Origin: Toxonevra muliebris
Lineage: Eukaryota; Arthropoda; Insecta; Diptera; Pallopteridae
Direction of reading: 5' to 3'
NCBI GenBank assembly: GCA_963691655.1
Contig: OY829326.1
Span: forward strand, 117,525,388-117,589,387
DNA: 64,000 nt
Position 1 is the first letter of the stretch; each line of letters opens with the position of its first letter. Positions 11,360 to 23,209 of this stretch are shown here, in pieces. The translations under genes were made by a program, and so were the position numbers. Below the pieces are notes generated by a model that saw only the letters and a list, made by a program, of their open reading frames with translations, was not told the DNA's origin and did no database searches.

Positions 11360-12930
11360 TCCCCACACCCAAAGCTCTAGGATTTGATTTGCCACTGACA
11401 GTTCCTAATTACGTCCATTTTTCAATACATGTTTCCCGATAATAGTGAAAGCGCATATTTTAACTTTCAGCGGTCTATTTTCATTATTTGAATTTATGTC
11501 GCCAAACCAAACCTGACCATAGGGGGTAAATCCACCAAGCACTTACTACTACGCCACGGTGACCAATATTCCAAAAGTTATTTTCGACAAAATCTTCAAT
11601 CAGTAAGAAATTACGCCCACTGTACTTTCACACAGACAAAAAAAAAAACTTTATAACAATTTGGCACATTTGAATTTATTAATTTAAAATTATATCATTA
11701 AATAGTTGTACACAAATTTTGAGCAGTAATAACAGCGGCAGCAACAAATTACAAATACAACTGTTATATCATCTCAGTGAAATATTTTTCATTCATAAAT
11801 GTTGAGCAAACCTAAAAGTTGGTGATTTTTATTTGAAAAATATGCAAATCATGGAGAAGAAATAGAGAAAATACACGTGGAAACAAAAAACTAAAGAAAT
11901 AAACTTGAAATTCTTGCATGTATAGCAGAGGTTAATCTTGTTGTTGTTGCTCATGTAATTTTGTTTTCTTCTTTTTTTTTTTTCATTTTGTTGTTGATGA
12001 TGAATCTTGACCAACGGCAATATGCCATCGATTGGCCCCTAACAATGTAACATTTGTTGTTGGTGTAAGCTCATTAATATTTTAGTTTTATAGCCTCAAA
12101 ATATTTTCATATCCTCTGCTGCAGACATACATACGAACTATGTGGCCTATAAATGGAACAGCAGTTATCTTTATGTATTTTGTGTAAGCTTTTTCCTCTT
12201 AGTATATTCATAATTAATGGAGCATGCTAAGTTTGAATTGAGGTGTGCCCCAATGTCTTCAGTTATTTAATGGAGTAGAAAACTTGACGATGACTTAAGA
12301 TCTTAGGAAATACACTCAGATGAATATAGATTGAATATATAACAAATATTTTATTATAAATATAATATTTTCAATTTCAATCACCACATTTTGTAAAAAT
12401 ATTCGGATATGAACAGACGTTAACACAATTTAAAGAAATAATCAATAATCACATAAGGTTTCTAATATCAGAAGAAAGACAACATTAGACAACAAATAGA
12501 GAAAAGTAATAGTAGTTTAGAGGCCATAGAATAACTATGCCTCTGCTTTCCTCTACAGGACTATTCTGTAATGCTGTGTTCACTGTAGTCGACAGATTTA
12601 ACAGAAAATTGCTAGTTAAACTGCAAATTCGTTGTTTTCAAGCCACCCAAAGGTTTTTAATCTGATTCAGGTTTGGGGACTGATCACACTGTTTTCGAAA
12701 ATTGGTTATCAGAAAATAATTTTTTGCCCATTTACTTGTACTTTGAAAATAGTTACCTTGTGAGAATAATCTTACTATATGAGGGGATTAAATTTCTTCT
12801 CTCACGTTAGAAAGAATATTTAACAATTAATCAAAGAAAGATAAAGTACCTTTGAGAGGAATAATAAAAAAGGGTTGTTTAGTTATTTGCTGAATATCAA
12901 ATAGCTTGGGAAATTCTGGATTTTGAGCAC
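11360..12930. other. Intergenic DNA, no gene recognised
   Basis: AT-rich, with simple-sequence stretches near 11935-12000 (TTGTTGTTGCTC, T-runs). No convincing coding region, RNA gene or element boundary was found. Confidence 0.4.
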
Positions 12931-12937
12931 CAATAAG

Positions 12938-13422
12938 GAGCCGTCCATAAATTACGTAACGCTAGTAGGGGAGGAGGGGGTCTGTCTCGATATAACAGAC
13001 TTAATAAATTTAAATTTTTTCCCGCTTCCGCTATCCGTCAATTCAAGAAGAAAAAACGGAAAGAACTTGTGAAGACAACAACAAACGATACACAAGAAAA
13101 AAATATGTCGGTTCTACGGGGGAAAAAAACTTGACCTATTTGCATTGCTGCACAACAACTGAAAAAATGGATGCTATTCTGCAAAATGATTATTATCTGG
13201 CTCTTACTGACATAACAACTTTTCAAAAGAAAGAGGATGATGAATATTTATCGAACATACCACTTGATGGAATCGAAAACTATTTATCTTACTCTTGGCA
13301 AAATGTATGAGAAAAAAGTTTTTATCTTTGCTTATTTACATAATTTACCAAATTGCAAAAGAAAATTGAAAAGGAGAACCAACAAAGAACGAAAATTGCG
13401 TTACGTAATTTATGTACGGCCC
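12938..13422. mobile_element. TIR element, ends GCCGTCCATAAATTACGTAACGC
   Basis: The left end near 12938 (GAGCCGTCCATAAATTACGT) is matched inverted by the right end near 13422 (reverse complement GGGCCGTACATAAATTACGT); both continue AACGC. The ~485 bp interior has no transposase, so this is non-autonomous. A lone related end occurs at 28124-28153. Confidence 0.65.
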
Positions 13423-13429
13423 AAATATG

Positions 13430-14710
13430 GACTTAGGGCCTAAAAACTAATTTTTGGGAGGTTCAAGTATATACTTGATCATTTGCTTTTTACTCGATCT
13501 GAAAGTTTTATATGTCGTTTGAAAGACGAGATATAGACGCTTATGACGTTATAAAAGTTTTTGTGATATAATAAAACATTGCGAAGTGAGAAGACAAAAT
13601 ACATACTTATTCAATTAACAAGCTATCATATACATACTGCCGTATAATCATAATATCGTATAATTTTATATGACAAATTAGAGAATTTATGGCAAATGAG
13701 AGGATATAACGGCAAATAAGACAGCTTGCGAATTGACCAGTTATGAAAATTACAATTTTTTTTTTATATTTTTTAACTTTTAACAACGTTTCAAACATTT
13801 ATTTTGTCAGACACTATTAAATATTTATGTTGCCTCGGTGGTCCAATGGCAGCGTGCTACACTATCATCTCAGGGGTCCCGGAAAGAGCATGGAGGTACG
13901 TTTTCTTAAAAAAAATAATTTTTCATGTTATTTCATGTTATTATAAATTTTTCAAATGTAATCAGAGCTCAAATAACCAAAAAAGCTATCACATAAAAAT
14001 GCAGTAGCGACGTCCATTATGACGAATAGATACACAAAAAGTGCCATCTTGAGGGTAATTGCATCCCAACAAATCAAGAAATATATACTCCCGATAAAAC
14101 GTACATAAAAACGGATGCATCCGCTTTACTAGTATGAAAACAGTATGTTTCTGTATCTCCTTGCAAACCAAGAAACGGATATTACAGGCTGGACATATGG
14201 AAAAGCGGACGCACCCACTTTGCTAGTATTAAACCGTGATGTTTCTGTATCTTCGAAACATGGACGCACAATCAATAATAAAGAGAATGAGAACCAGCAA
14301 ATCGCACCGTAATTATTTTCTGGAATACAGTTCAAATTGCATGTTTTAATGCTGTCCAAGTCGTACTGTAGTGTACCAATACTCTACTCCTCATATTACT
14401 CCATCATATAAGTTATACATACATACGTTATATTTTATTTTACTTTGTTACTCATTTTCTTTGCACACGAGCTACAAAATTCGATCGAAAATCAAATATG
14501 CTGAGGATGAATATTATTGGCTTGTAAGTAGCACTGCTGTTAATGCAGTCCTGTGCACTACACTGACTTACCCCAGAGTTCGATGAACCAATCGGAAGCG
14601 GGTCATCGATGGTGACATCGATGTTTGGTAATTTCGTGAGTTCAGCTTAGAAAGTGAAAGAGAGAATTAAGAATATTCACCATTGTTAGAATAAGTTTCA
14701 CCACACTTTC
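13430..14710. other. Intergenic DNA with a tRNA-like stretch
   Basis: Around 13836-13890 the plus strand reads GGTGGTCCAATGGCAGCGTG and then CTCAGGGGTCCCGG, which loosely resembles the 5' half of a tRNA or SINE head. It lacks a convincing B box, so no tRNA gene is called. The rest is unremarkable. Confidence 0.3.
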
Positions 14711-14712
14711 TA

Positions 14713-15934
14713 CAGGGTGACAATCGTAAAGTGACGCACACATTTCAGCAGTTATTTTCAAAAGGACGTACTTCCATTAAGTACAATTAAGTGTTAACAT
14801 TGCTGAATATATAAGCATTCATTTGAACCCCACCTCATTCAATATAACCTCCTTTAGCCTGCAAACATGCCTTCAATCGATCCGGAAATCGTAGGACTGT
14901 TCGCCGCAGGACTTCCTGATCAATTTCAGTCCAGGCTTTCTCTAATGAATTTGTCAGCGATTCCAGACTGTGGTGTTGAGATGCACAAGCCTTACTCTCT
15001 AAAATACTCCAAATAGAGTAGTACATTGGATTCAAGTCTGGGGAGTATGGTGGCCATTCTTGAGATGTTATGAATCCAGAAAAATTGTTTTTATCCATGT
15101 TTGCGTTAATTTTGCCATGTGGGACGGTGCAGAATCTTGTTGGAAAGTCCAGTTTTCATTTCCAAATGTATCTTGGGCCCAGGGAAGAACATGTTCATTT
15201 AAAATGCTCCGATAAACAACCTGGTCAATTTTAACACCCTCTTCAACGAATATTAGAGGGGTTCTGGCATTAGCGGAAACTCCAGCCCATACCATAACGG
15301 AAGCTGTCTTTTGAACTCGGCCAACAGTCCTATTTTGTTGTGGTGATGATGTTAGCCACATTCGGTCATTTTGCGCATTGAAATGTTGTTCAACCGTGAA
15401 AATTTTTTCATCTGTAAACAAGATATTTTCAACATTTTTTAACACGGAGGAGCGTAGCAACGCATTGCTTAAGATTAAGCTTTGATTTTGCAATGATTCG
15501 CACTGTTTCACGGTTTACTCCCACTTCCTTAGCGATTTTTCTCATTGAGCGCTTTGGATTTCGCTTGATTCGTTTACGAATTTGTTCTGTTAAACCAGTA
15601 GTGGCAACTGTTGAAAATTTTCCCCGGTCTCTATCCCCAAAACCCCCAGTTTCATTATATCGAATAATAGCTCGGTCTACCGTACGACTTGACAAATTTA
15701 AAGCCTTTGCAATTTGACGGCTACTATAATTTGCCAAATGAAATTTCATTATTTCTCGACTAATATTTTTCTTGTCCATTGTTATGGAAATTTCAAAATG
15801 TAATAACAAAAATTCAAATGAAATTAAAAGCAAAGCCAATGATGAATGAATTTGCTTTTTAAATTAAAGTAACGGTAAATGGCAAAGCTTGCTGCAGAGT
15901 ATTAAACTTGCGTCACTTTACAATTGTCACCCTG
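14713..15934 (-). mobile_element. 1.22 kb mariner-like (DD37-type) element, defective
   Basis: The ends are CAGGGTGACAATCGTAAAGT at 14713 and its near-perfect inverted copy ending at 15934, both flanked by TA (14711-14712 and 15935-15936). This is a Tc1/mariner insertion with intact terminal repeats of about 28 bp. The size is close to a full element of this superfamily. The transposase on the minus strand is broken by frameshifts. Confidence 0.92.
14835..15780 (-). pseudogene. Broken mariner-superfamily transposase (DD37-like)
   Basis: The N-terminal piece (from 15780) has the paired helix-turn-helix DNA-binding region (SSRQIAKALNLSSRTVDRAI; later MRKIAKEVGVNRETVRIIAK). After a frameshift near 15430-15480 come the catalytic motifs FTDEKIF and QQDSAPSH. 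A second frameshift near 15100-15110 precedes WPPYSPDLNPMYYSIW. Bridging that shift, about 37 residues separate the second Asp from the third catalytic position, as in DD37D (maT-like) elements. The expected third acidic residue is Tyr here (PMYYSIW). The copy is therefore inactive by both frameshift and loss of a catalytic residue. Assignment to maT rather than another DD37 group is tentative. Confidence 0.85.
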
Positions 15935-15939
15935 TATAA

Positions 15940-16890
15940 TATATAAGAACCAAAATTTGAATAAAGAATTCAGAGTTTTGGTGCTTGCCGCCTCGGCCTT
16001 GTATTAAAATTCTATCTTTGAAATAAAAAAGGAATTATTTCATTTGAACTTTTCACTAAATAGAAATTGTAGAAATCCTTTCATAGTAGAAGATCTTTCA
16101 TAGGTATTAAAACTTACCATTTTCAGACCGAATGGTTTGTTGGGATGAAACAGTGAAATCCCCCACGTTCACCACACAACTGTAAATCCATTCAAATGTC
16201 AACCTTGACACAAAACCAGATGCACAGTTTGGTGAAAACGCTGATCCTGAGCAACGTTAAAAAATAGCAGCTCCATCAACTTAGGATAGTCTGCGGTAGG
16301 CCAATCACTTGTCCAGTTGATAAGAAAATGATTATTGAAACTAATACTAATGCATAGTAGAAGCCCTAAGCTCCCAAGAGGAATAGGAGGGTAAAAAATT
16401 AAATATTAATGCTATCAATACAATTTCTAATGACGAAAATCTATTCAGTTTTGGCTAATTTATTGAACTTCTAACACTTGCACCTCTATATCTAAGCTAT
16501 ACATAAAAGTTATACAAAACTTAAAAATGTTGATTTATTTGCGTTTACCAGTACGTAACGACGTTTTTTTTTTTTTTTTTGTATGTAAATTAATAAATTG
16601 AAACGTGGTTTCGAAAATTAAACAAAAACAAGCTTCATTTAATACAAAATATGTGAGTTAAATGCTTCAAAAATTGAAAAACTAAAAAAATGGAAGTTCT
16701 TACAGCAATAATGTGATTCTAACACATAATATTTTGCATTTACAATGATGCAAGACCACTTGCACCATATCATGAATAGGGCTAATGAATGACCATATAA
16801 TTATTTGCTATTATAATTGATTACTGCCGCCGATTATATGCACTTAGTTTTAAAATGTATACATACATAAATATGCATATAATTTCTTCG
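15940..16890. other. Intergenic DNA, nothing recognised
   Basis: AT-rich sequence between the mariner-like element and the orphan P450 flank copy. A T-run occurs at 16565-16580. No coding or structural signal was identified. Confidence 0.4.
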
Positions 16891-16899
16891 CTTCCATTT

Positions 16900-17880
16900 G
16901 ATATAATCAAATAAAACTGGTTTGTAATTTGTAAAGTTATCTAAAGTTTGTCTAAACTCCACACCCTTTTCGAAAATGAATTAATTTGCACGATTACCAT
17001 AGTTAGTTAATAAAATACCTACAAAAATTACGTTGAACGATTATATTAAGATTTCAAATATCCAGCCAATTACCAAAACGCCACACCATTTTATTTTTCA
17101 CCATTTCATCATTTGTAAGATGAGAGAAAATACATGAGTAATAAAATTATTCATACAAAATTGTATGGTTTTTGGTGGTCTGGTTTTCTTACCACACTTT
17201 TTGATGGTGTTTTTCGATTTGTTGTTGTTTTAAAGAGATACTCTCAAAAACACAACTATGGTATTTTTAAGTGGGTTCACTACAAATATTCATTTGTATT
17301 CTATTTTACCTGTTTCACTTCGTTTTAGCATCTTTGAATTTTATAGATCGTTTAAAAAGACGATTGACACTTTGATACATAAAATATGATTTAAGACTTG
17401 ATTATTTGAGTACATGTTTGTATAATTGTTTAAAAATATTTATTGAGTGAAAAACGCAAATAAGTTGTTTTTATAATTTTTAAACAAAATGCAATACAGA
17501 TAGATATCAGTTGTTTGGAATTAATTTAAATTTTCAATAAAAAGAACTGAAGTTTTTGTGTTAACCAAAGTCAATATATACTAAAATTAATAATGCAATT
17601 GAAACCCCGAGGCGCAGCCTCGTTGATGCGTGAATGCTTAATGGAAGACCAAGAAGTTCCAAAGTAAACAAATTTGATTGGTTAAATTAGCAAAAACTTT
17701 GAAACATTTTAATATTAATAGCAACTAAAATATTAATTAACATCACACTAACACCATTGCTGAAAACATTCTTCAAAACTAACAAATTATATAAAATCGT
17801 TAAAAAAAAAATAATTGAATTTACCTTGCAAAGTATTTGCTCTTGCTTATCAAAGAGACACACAATTAAAAAAGCGATTA
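16900..17880. repeat. Orphan copy of the P450-gene 3' flank
   Basis: This segment matches the DNA lying 3' of the P450 genes at 33.9-34.5 kb and 44.1-44.85 kb. Shared landmarks in order are a CACACCCTTTTCGA motif, GATTACCATAG, TACCAAAACG, AGATGAGA, GAATGCTTAATG, and CAAAGAGACACACAA. It carries no P450 exon. It is probably what remains of a tandem unit, or the original 3' flank of the first gene, now separated from it. Confidence 0.75.
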
Positions 17881-17889
17881 AAGTAAAGC

Positions 17890-19020
17890 ATGTTTAATTA
17901 AGACTTGAGCACATATAAACTGATTATACTGTTCAACATGATTTCGAATCCAGCGTAGCGGCTATGAAGGCTGAAAAATATTTGGCTTAAGAATAAAAAT
18001 CGATTTATGATTACGGCGAAAGTCTTGGTTGGGCGTTCAGTACAGTCCATTGAAGTTGGTAGGTTTCAGGTGACTGCTGCTATTTTTAAACATGGCCGTA
18101 AACCCGGACATTCGACTTAAAATCTGTAAGAAATTATTAAAAATTCGGATCTGCTGGTCGATTAAATGGTTGACTTAAATCAATTGAAAAGCTTACTACA
18201 AATGTTCTAAGTGTTTGCAAAAAATGTTCTCTCATCTCAAAGATAACTATTAAACACGAAACGCGTTTTGGTTTCCATACTTTCAGAGCTTCGCTGAACA
18301 GCCCTTGCAAAAAATATATACAACAGAAATTACCATATGAGCGTGGACACCTACAATATCAATTTAATTGGTATTTCTAATCCACTTATCCAATAGTGTC
18401 CACATTTTTAATACACAAACTTTTATAGTTTTTTTCTATATGATTCATCTCAAGCATTTCCTTTATGTTTGGGGTGTCATACTAAAACACCATATACATT
18501 CCTTTTTACTCTGTTATGGTAGGTAAAACAATAATGAATGAAATAAAATAATGGTAAAATAATTTAAGATAGCAGCATTAATTACCTTATCTCCTTTTGT
18601 TTTATTCTTATCTGCATATACTACTTTTCTGTCGCATTAATACACAGTTTTATTAAGCATTCGTATTCGAATAAAAGTTTTACAATTTATAAATTCTTAT
18701 TTCAAGAAAATGCGCAAATATTCGCAATGAAAGTTTTATAATTTATAAATTTTTATTTTAAGAATATGCACAACTATTAGCAAAGCATAAAATGCAAAAA
18801 AAAAATTGCACATAAAGGTTTGCTTGATTTGAAAAATAATGGGAAATAACGCCATCTGTATGTCAGATTTAAAATTTGCTATACAGATGGCGTACTCTCC
18901 CATATAAAGTACATCTTTCTTGAGGAATGAGGAACATTCATATGCTTTGACATTTCTTTCATATTCATAGTTAGATATTGTTTATAATTTTATTAGAACA
19001 GAAAGCCATGAGCAAATAAT
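17890..19020. other. Intergenic DNA with a short perfect hairpin
   Basis: At 18849-18861 and 18881-18893 ACGCCATCTGTAT and ATACAGATGGCGT form a perfect 13-bp inverted repeat with a 19-base loop. Around 18660-18775 two related AT-rich segments (AAAGTTTTA...TTTATAAATT) are tandemly repeated. No gene was seen. Confidence 0.45.
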
Positions 19021-19397
19021 ACAGTGTAATCTCGATAATCCGGACATTTGGAAACCAGGCAGTGTCGGAATTATCGAAATGTCCGCATTACCAAGATAAA
19101 AAATAAATCGAAAAAATTACTAGTGAGCTACTGAATGAAACTTATTTTTATTGAATCTCAATTGTTTATGAATTAAATTTGGAATTTTCAAACCAGTTTT
19201 TAAACAGCAGCTCAGTAATCCAAGCACTTTTGGTGTTAGCTTATTCTAAAGGTAAGTTTACTTTTATAAACGCCCTTGGATTCTTGGCTTTTCCGATCAT
19301 CACTAATTTAAGTTTATGTTCTCCCGTCGCACACTGCGGCTGCTCCATATAAGTGAGTGCTCAAAATTCTAAAATTAATTTTTTTTCGATCAAACTC

Positions 19398-19575
19398 ATT
19401 TAAACTATACTTTTTAAGTAAATTTTAGATGATTTAACCCATTTATGACCACGATTTAACCCATTTGTGACCAAAATAATTTTACACCAAACTAATTTAA
19501 ATATAATTTGTAAAGTAAATTTTAAATGATTTAACCAATTGGTGTCCATTATTTAACCCATTGGTGACCAAGGTA
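19398..19575. repeat. ~95-bp tandem duplication with ATTTAACCCATT motifs
   Basis: Inside the Tigger element, AGTAAATTTTAGATGATTTAACC recurs once as AGTAAATTTTAAATGATTTAACC, about 95 bases apart. Each copy is followed by one or two ATTTAACCCATT(T/G)(G/A)TGACCA units. It is noncoding. Confidence 0.65.
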
Positions 19576-21187
19576 ACATCAGTTTAACAAAATTTTGTGT
19601 TTAAAACTTTCTGTACAATTTAAAGGAAGCTTCCATAGTCAAACCTTTGTGCTACATGTAGGAATGTAACATTGGGAACTAATTGATCAAGGATTTTTTT
19701 ACTTTCAAAATAAAAAAGTTTAAGTAAAAAATTTCGTTTAGTTTTATTTTGGTATAGCCACAGTGTAATTTTTTCAAAATTAAGTAAAACTAGCTAATTG
19801 CGATAATACAAACTAAAAAATAAATAGGAAATAATAGATAATTAAACAACAAATCAGGAAAAACTAAAATATAAAAAATGTAAGAGACAAAAATAATTTA
19901 AATAAAAAATATTTTTAATATATCACGTTTTTAAAATGGACTAAAAAGTATAAAATAATTTCTCCTAACCCCATACAGATTCACTACCACATATAGATTC
20001 CTTATCCCATACAGATTGTCTTGAAAATTTGTAACTGAGAATTTTAGTAGTACGAAAATACTTGTATGATTTAAAACAACAAACGTGGTTCGCATGCAAT
20101 AGGAAATTGATGGATGAATAGTTCACCGAAATGGCTAGCAATTTTATCTCTATCCATATGCGTCCCACGTTTTTGCTTTGATCTTTGAAAAAAATGGAAA
20201 AACTTCCGATGCTAATATTTTAAATATTATTATATTTATGTATAGTTTAGATACTTCATATTGCATTGTCTTCCAGTTCTGAACTATATTTTAAATTTCT
20301 AGCTCATCGGGAAGTTAGTTTAAAATCGATTACAAAATTTGTACCGAACAGACTGACAGACAGATAGACAGACACCATTGAAAGCGAGTTAATATAAACG
20401 TGGTAAAAAATTATAATAATTGCTCTATTTCAGCTTCTAATTCCTAACCAGCTTCTGGATCTATATTAGATGTGCTTAAGCCTAGTTCCACTTCCAATAT
20501 ATCTAAAAAAAAGGGTCTTGTATTGTGGTCAAGCGTCAAGGTGCGCATGCAGCATATTAGAGGGACGGGGGAAACTAAAAATCGATTGAAAATGTCTTCT
20601 AAATCTTTACCGTTAAAAAAACTGGAAAACCCTATATACTTTCAATTTATTCTTCAACAAAATCAAAAATTTTCTTTTTAAATAAAGGAGGCAATTTTTC
20701 TAAAGCCATTTCATTTTCGAACGGGCAAATTAATTGGGCTTTTATCTTCAGATTCTAATTACCGAATATTTGTATATTATTGTGGTATTAATACATCCCC
20801 AATCACTCTGCCCGTTAGAAAAAAAATTGATGTTAAAAATTTAACTCAAAAAAAAAAGATAAGTTTGAATTTTTGCAAATAAAACTTAGATTTTTCGCAC
20901 GAAAAAAAAAAGTTTGGTAATTATTTGCATACCTCACTCTAACAGAAACAAGAAGAATTTTTGAGATAGCTTTAACGAAATAACAACACAAAGTTCATAT
21001 AACATTGATTAGGTTGATCATATTAAAATTAAATAGAAAAGTTTTTCAAGTTTGACACTTCATATCTTCTATACATATAAAAGGTAGAAAGTTGTATTCT
21101 TTCCGATCGATGCACTACTTATTTATGAATATAATGGCGTTTAAATCTTTTTTTTTAAACCCATATTTTGAAAATCGACTTTTGAGC

Positions 21188-21560
21188 ACTCACTTATATG
21201 GAGCGGCCCCAGTGTGCGTCGCATTGCAGCAAACCAGAAGGGTTACTCTCTCTTTACCAATTTTACGTCCTGGTGCAGATTTCTCAGCATGTAATGCAAG
21301 CGTTTTTTCCGTCAGCTTTCTCCAAAAAAGTGCAGTCTCATCCGAATTATAGACTTGAGAAAATGTAATGCCAATTTCTGCAATTTTTTCGCGCAACTTT
21401 TCAATAAAAGGTTGAACAGCAATAGGATCGTTAGATAGTTTCTGGCTACATATTTTGAATAATTTTCTTCCGTTGTGCTGTCTTTTATTTACAAACCAAT
21501 TGTATTAACGCTCCTCCATCAGTTGATATTCAGCAGATCGCATAGTTTTACGTTTACCAA
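21188..21560 (-). pseudogene. Tigger/pogo transposase fragment
   Basis: The minus strand encodes a region resembling the CENP-B/HTH part (RSAEYQLMEER, a stop, then YNWFVNKRQHNGRKLFKICS). It continues without a long gap into the start of the DDE domain: VYNSDETALFWRKL, then KSAPGRKIGKERVTLLVC, then NATHTGAAPYK and a stop. The SDET Asp is the first catalytic residue; the second and third are absent. The gene is 5'-incomplete and truncated, so inactive. Homology to Tigger/jerky-type proteins is clear from the APGRK-KERVT motif. Confidence 0.85.
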
Positions 21561-21819
21561 GGCCGCTTTTTGTTTAGCAATGTAACTGTATAAAAAACAT
21601 AATTGAGTGAGTTATGTATTCAAAATACTTTCGCGGTCTTACTTATCAATCTTTAATCCACTTATTTGATGTCGGAAATTGTAGATTTTCCTTCATTGTA
21701 CTCCGGATTTTTGAGGTAAATAAAAAGCGGTTATGTCCGGATTACAGAGTCTACAATAGAAAGCAATTGGGTGTCCGGATTACCGGGCTGTCCGAATTAT
21801 CGAGATGGTACTGTACTTT

Positions 21820-22680
21820 CATACTAAATTTTAGTACCGTACTTCAAATTGTTCCTGGGATATACCATAATAAATATTCAGATAATATGAAAAATGCCAC
21901 ATCCCTTTTTCCAATCCCAGCTTGTCAATCGACGTCCTTGTGTACATCAGTACACATAGTTTGTATGGGAGGTGCCACACCCACTTGTAGTTCTGAACTC
22001 AGACTATTCCTATCTTTTTATGACCAGGGAAATTATACATTATTGTACAAATTTTTGTGTCAATCTGTGTTGTGGTTTCGGTGTTATTTCGAGACATACA
22101 CATACATACTGCATATAAATGTTATTTTTAATTAAAAATTATATTCCAAAATCCTGTAATAAATTACCATGTTATTTTATTTATGAGCGATCCTTCAAAT
22201 GTTGGCGAAAAATATTTAATTTTGTTGCACAGTGTTATAACAGTTTGAAAATATTCAATTGGATATATTTTTGCATTGTTATTGACACGTCGCAGAGTGG
22301 TCCCAAATCCCAAAAAGCTAATCAAAATATGAAGATTTAATTTTCTATACATACCAATTTACCTATATACTATACTAAGATTGATTGGTCATTCCCGAGC
22401 ATTCTACACGAGATGGCAAAAATGGTTCAAAAATTTGATTGAAATCGGTCCCGGTTATTAAGATGATAGGAAAAGGTCAAAACAATTTTTTTTTTCGAGT
22501 TTTAGGCTTTTAATTTGTTGAAATCCTGACTTCAAAGAAAAATTTCTGCATCCCAATTAGGGTTCAGCAAAAAATATGGTGCATAAGATATATGTTATCT
22601 TTCAATCAGTAAAACTTTGGCAGTAGTCGATTGAGTTATCACATAAAACCAGTTACTATATATAATAGTATGTATTTATT
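21820..22680. other. Intergenic DNA, no gene recognised
   Basis: Open frames here (for example 21614-22135, starting in the Tigger end) have no domain or splice context and are judged accidental. Confidence 0.45.
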
Positions 22681-22851
22681 TGAAAACATTGTCGTAGGTC
22701 AAAAAGACGATTAGACGATAAAACGCTTATCATTAAAATGGTAATACTCTTCGCGGTTATTTAACAAAATATTTTTGTTCATTATGCTTATCTGCTTATA
22801 TTAATTTATTAGCAAGCTAATTAAAAAAAAAAACTTCTATATGAGCTCACC

Positions 22852-23201
22852 ATTGTTGATATTTCATTATCATGAAAATGTTTGAAATCATTAACCAAAA
22901 CTCGACGAACTAAATTCGGATTCAATATAAGCAACTGTGGGCTTCTGCAATTGAATATTCCAAAGAAGCACAGAAATATCATAATAAAAAATTCTCACCG
23001 ATAGATACCATCAAGATAATTTGCCATATGTTGTTTTCGCGAACAAAAATTTGGATAATTACCAAGAAATGGTAACGGTTGCGGACCCTTAACACCACGT
23101 TTCTTCCAATAATCGAAATTCCATTTTAGAAATATATAACCCAAAGCGATTATGGTTAAAACAAGCAAAATCGTTATTATAAACATAATGATTTTGAGCA
23201 A
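22852..23201 (-). pseudogene. CYP28-like pseudogene fragment (exon 1 and broken exon 2)
   Basis: Exon 1 (22999..23201) is almost identical to that of the gene starting at 30181, including the membrane anchor (IITILLVLTIIALGYIFLKW), the WKKRGV motif and the GTGAG donor. Exon 2 keeps its 3' half and its donor (22852). About 49 bases containing the intron-1 acceptor and the first codons have been deleted, fusing TTCC directly to the AAAGAAGCACAG that lies in the intron of the intact copy. None of exons 3-8 follows. Homology with the intact locus runs on into intron 2 (to about 22690) and through the 5' flank (to about 23970). This is a truncated duplicate, not a functional P450. Confidence 0.9.
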
Positions 23202-23209
23202 AAATGAAT

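Larger units (their letters stand above)
19022..21813 (-). mobile_element. 2.8 kb Tigger/pogo-like element
   Basis: The ends are CAGTGTAATCTCGATAATCC at 19022 and an inverted counterpart ending at 21813 (reverse complement CAGTACCATCTCGATAATTC), flanked by TA on both sides. Subterminal copies of TCCGGA/TCCGAATTATCGA strengthen the assignment. A transposase fragment lies on the minus strand near the right end. Internally, a 45-bp inverted duplication (19327-19371 versus 21182-21226) brackets about 1.8 kb of unrelated AT-rich DNA, so the element has been rearranged or filled. Confidence 0.88.

Noticed and set aside
10697..11372. Open frames within the TTTTGGTCTGAAT tract
   Set aside because: Frames are open on both strands because the motif lacks stops; the peptides are low complexity.
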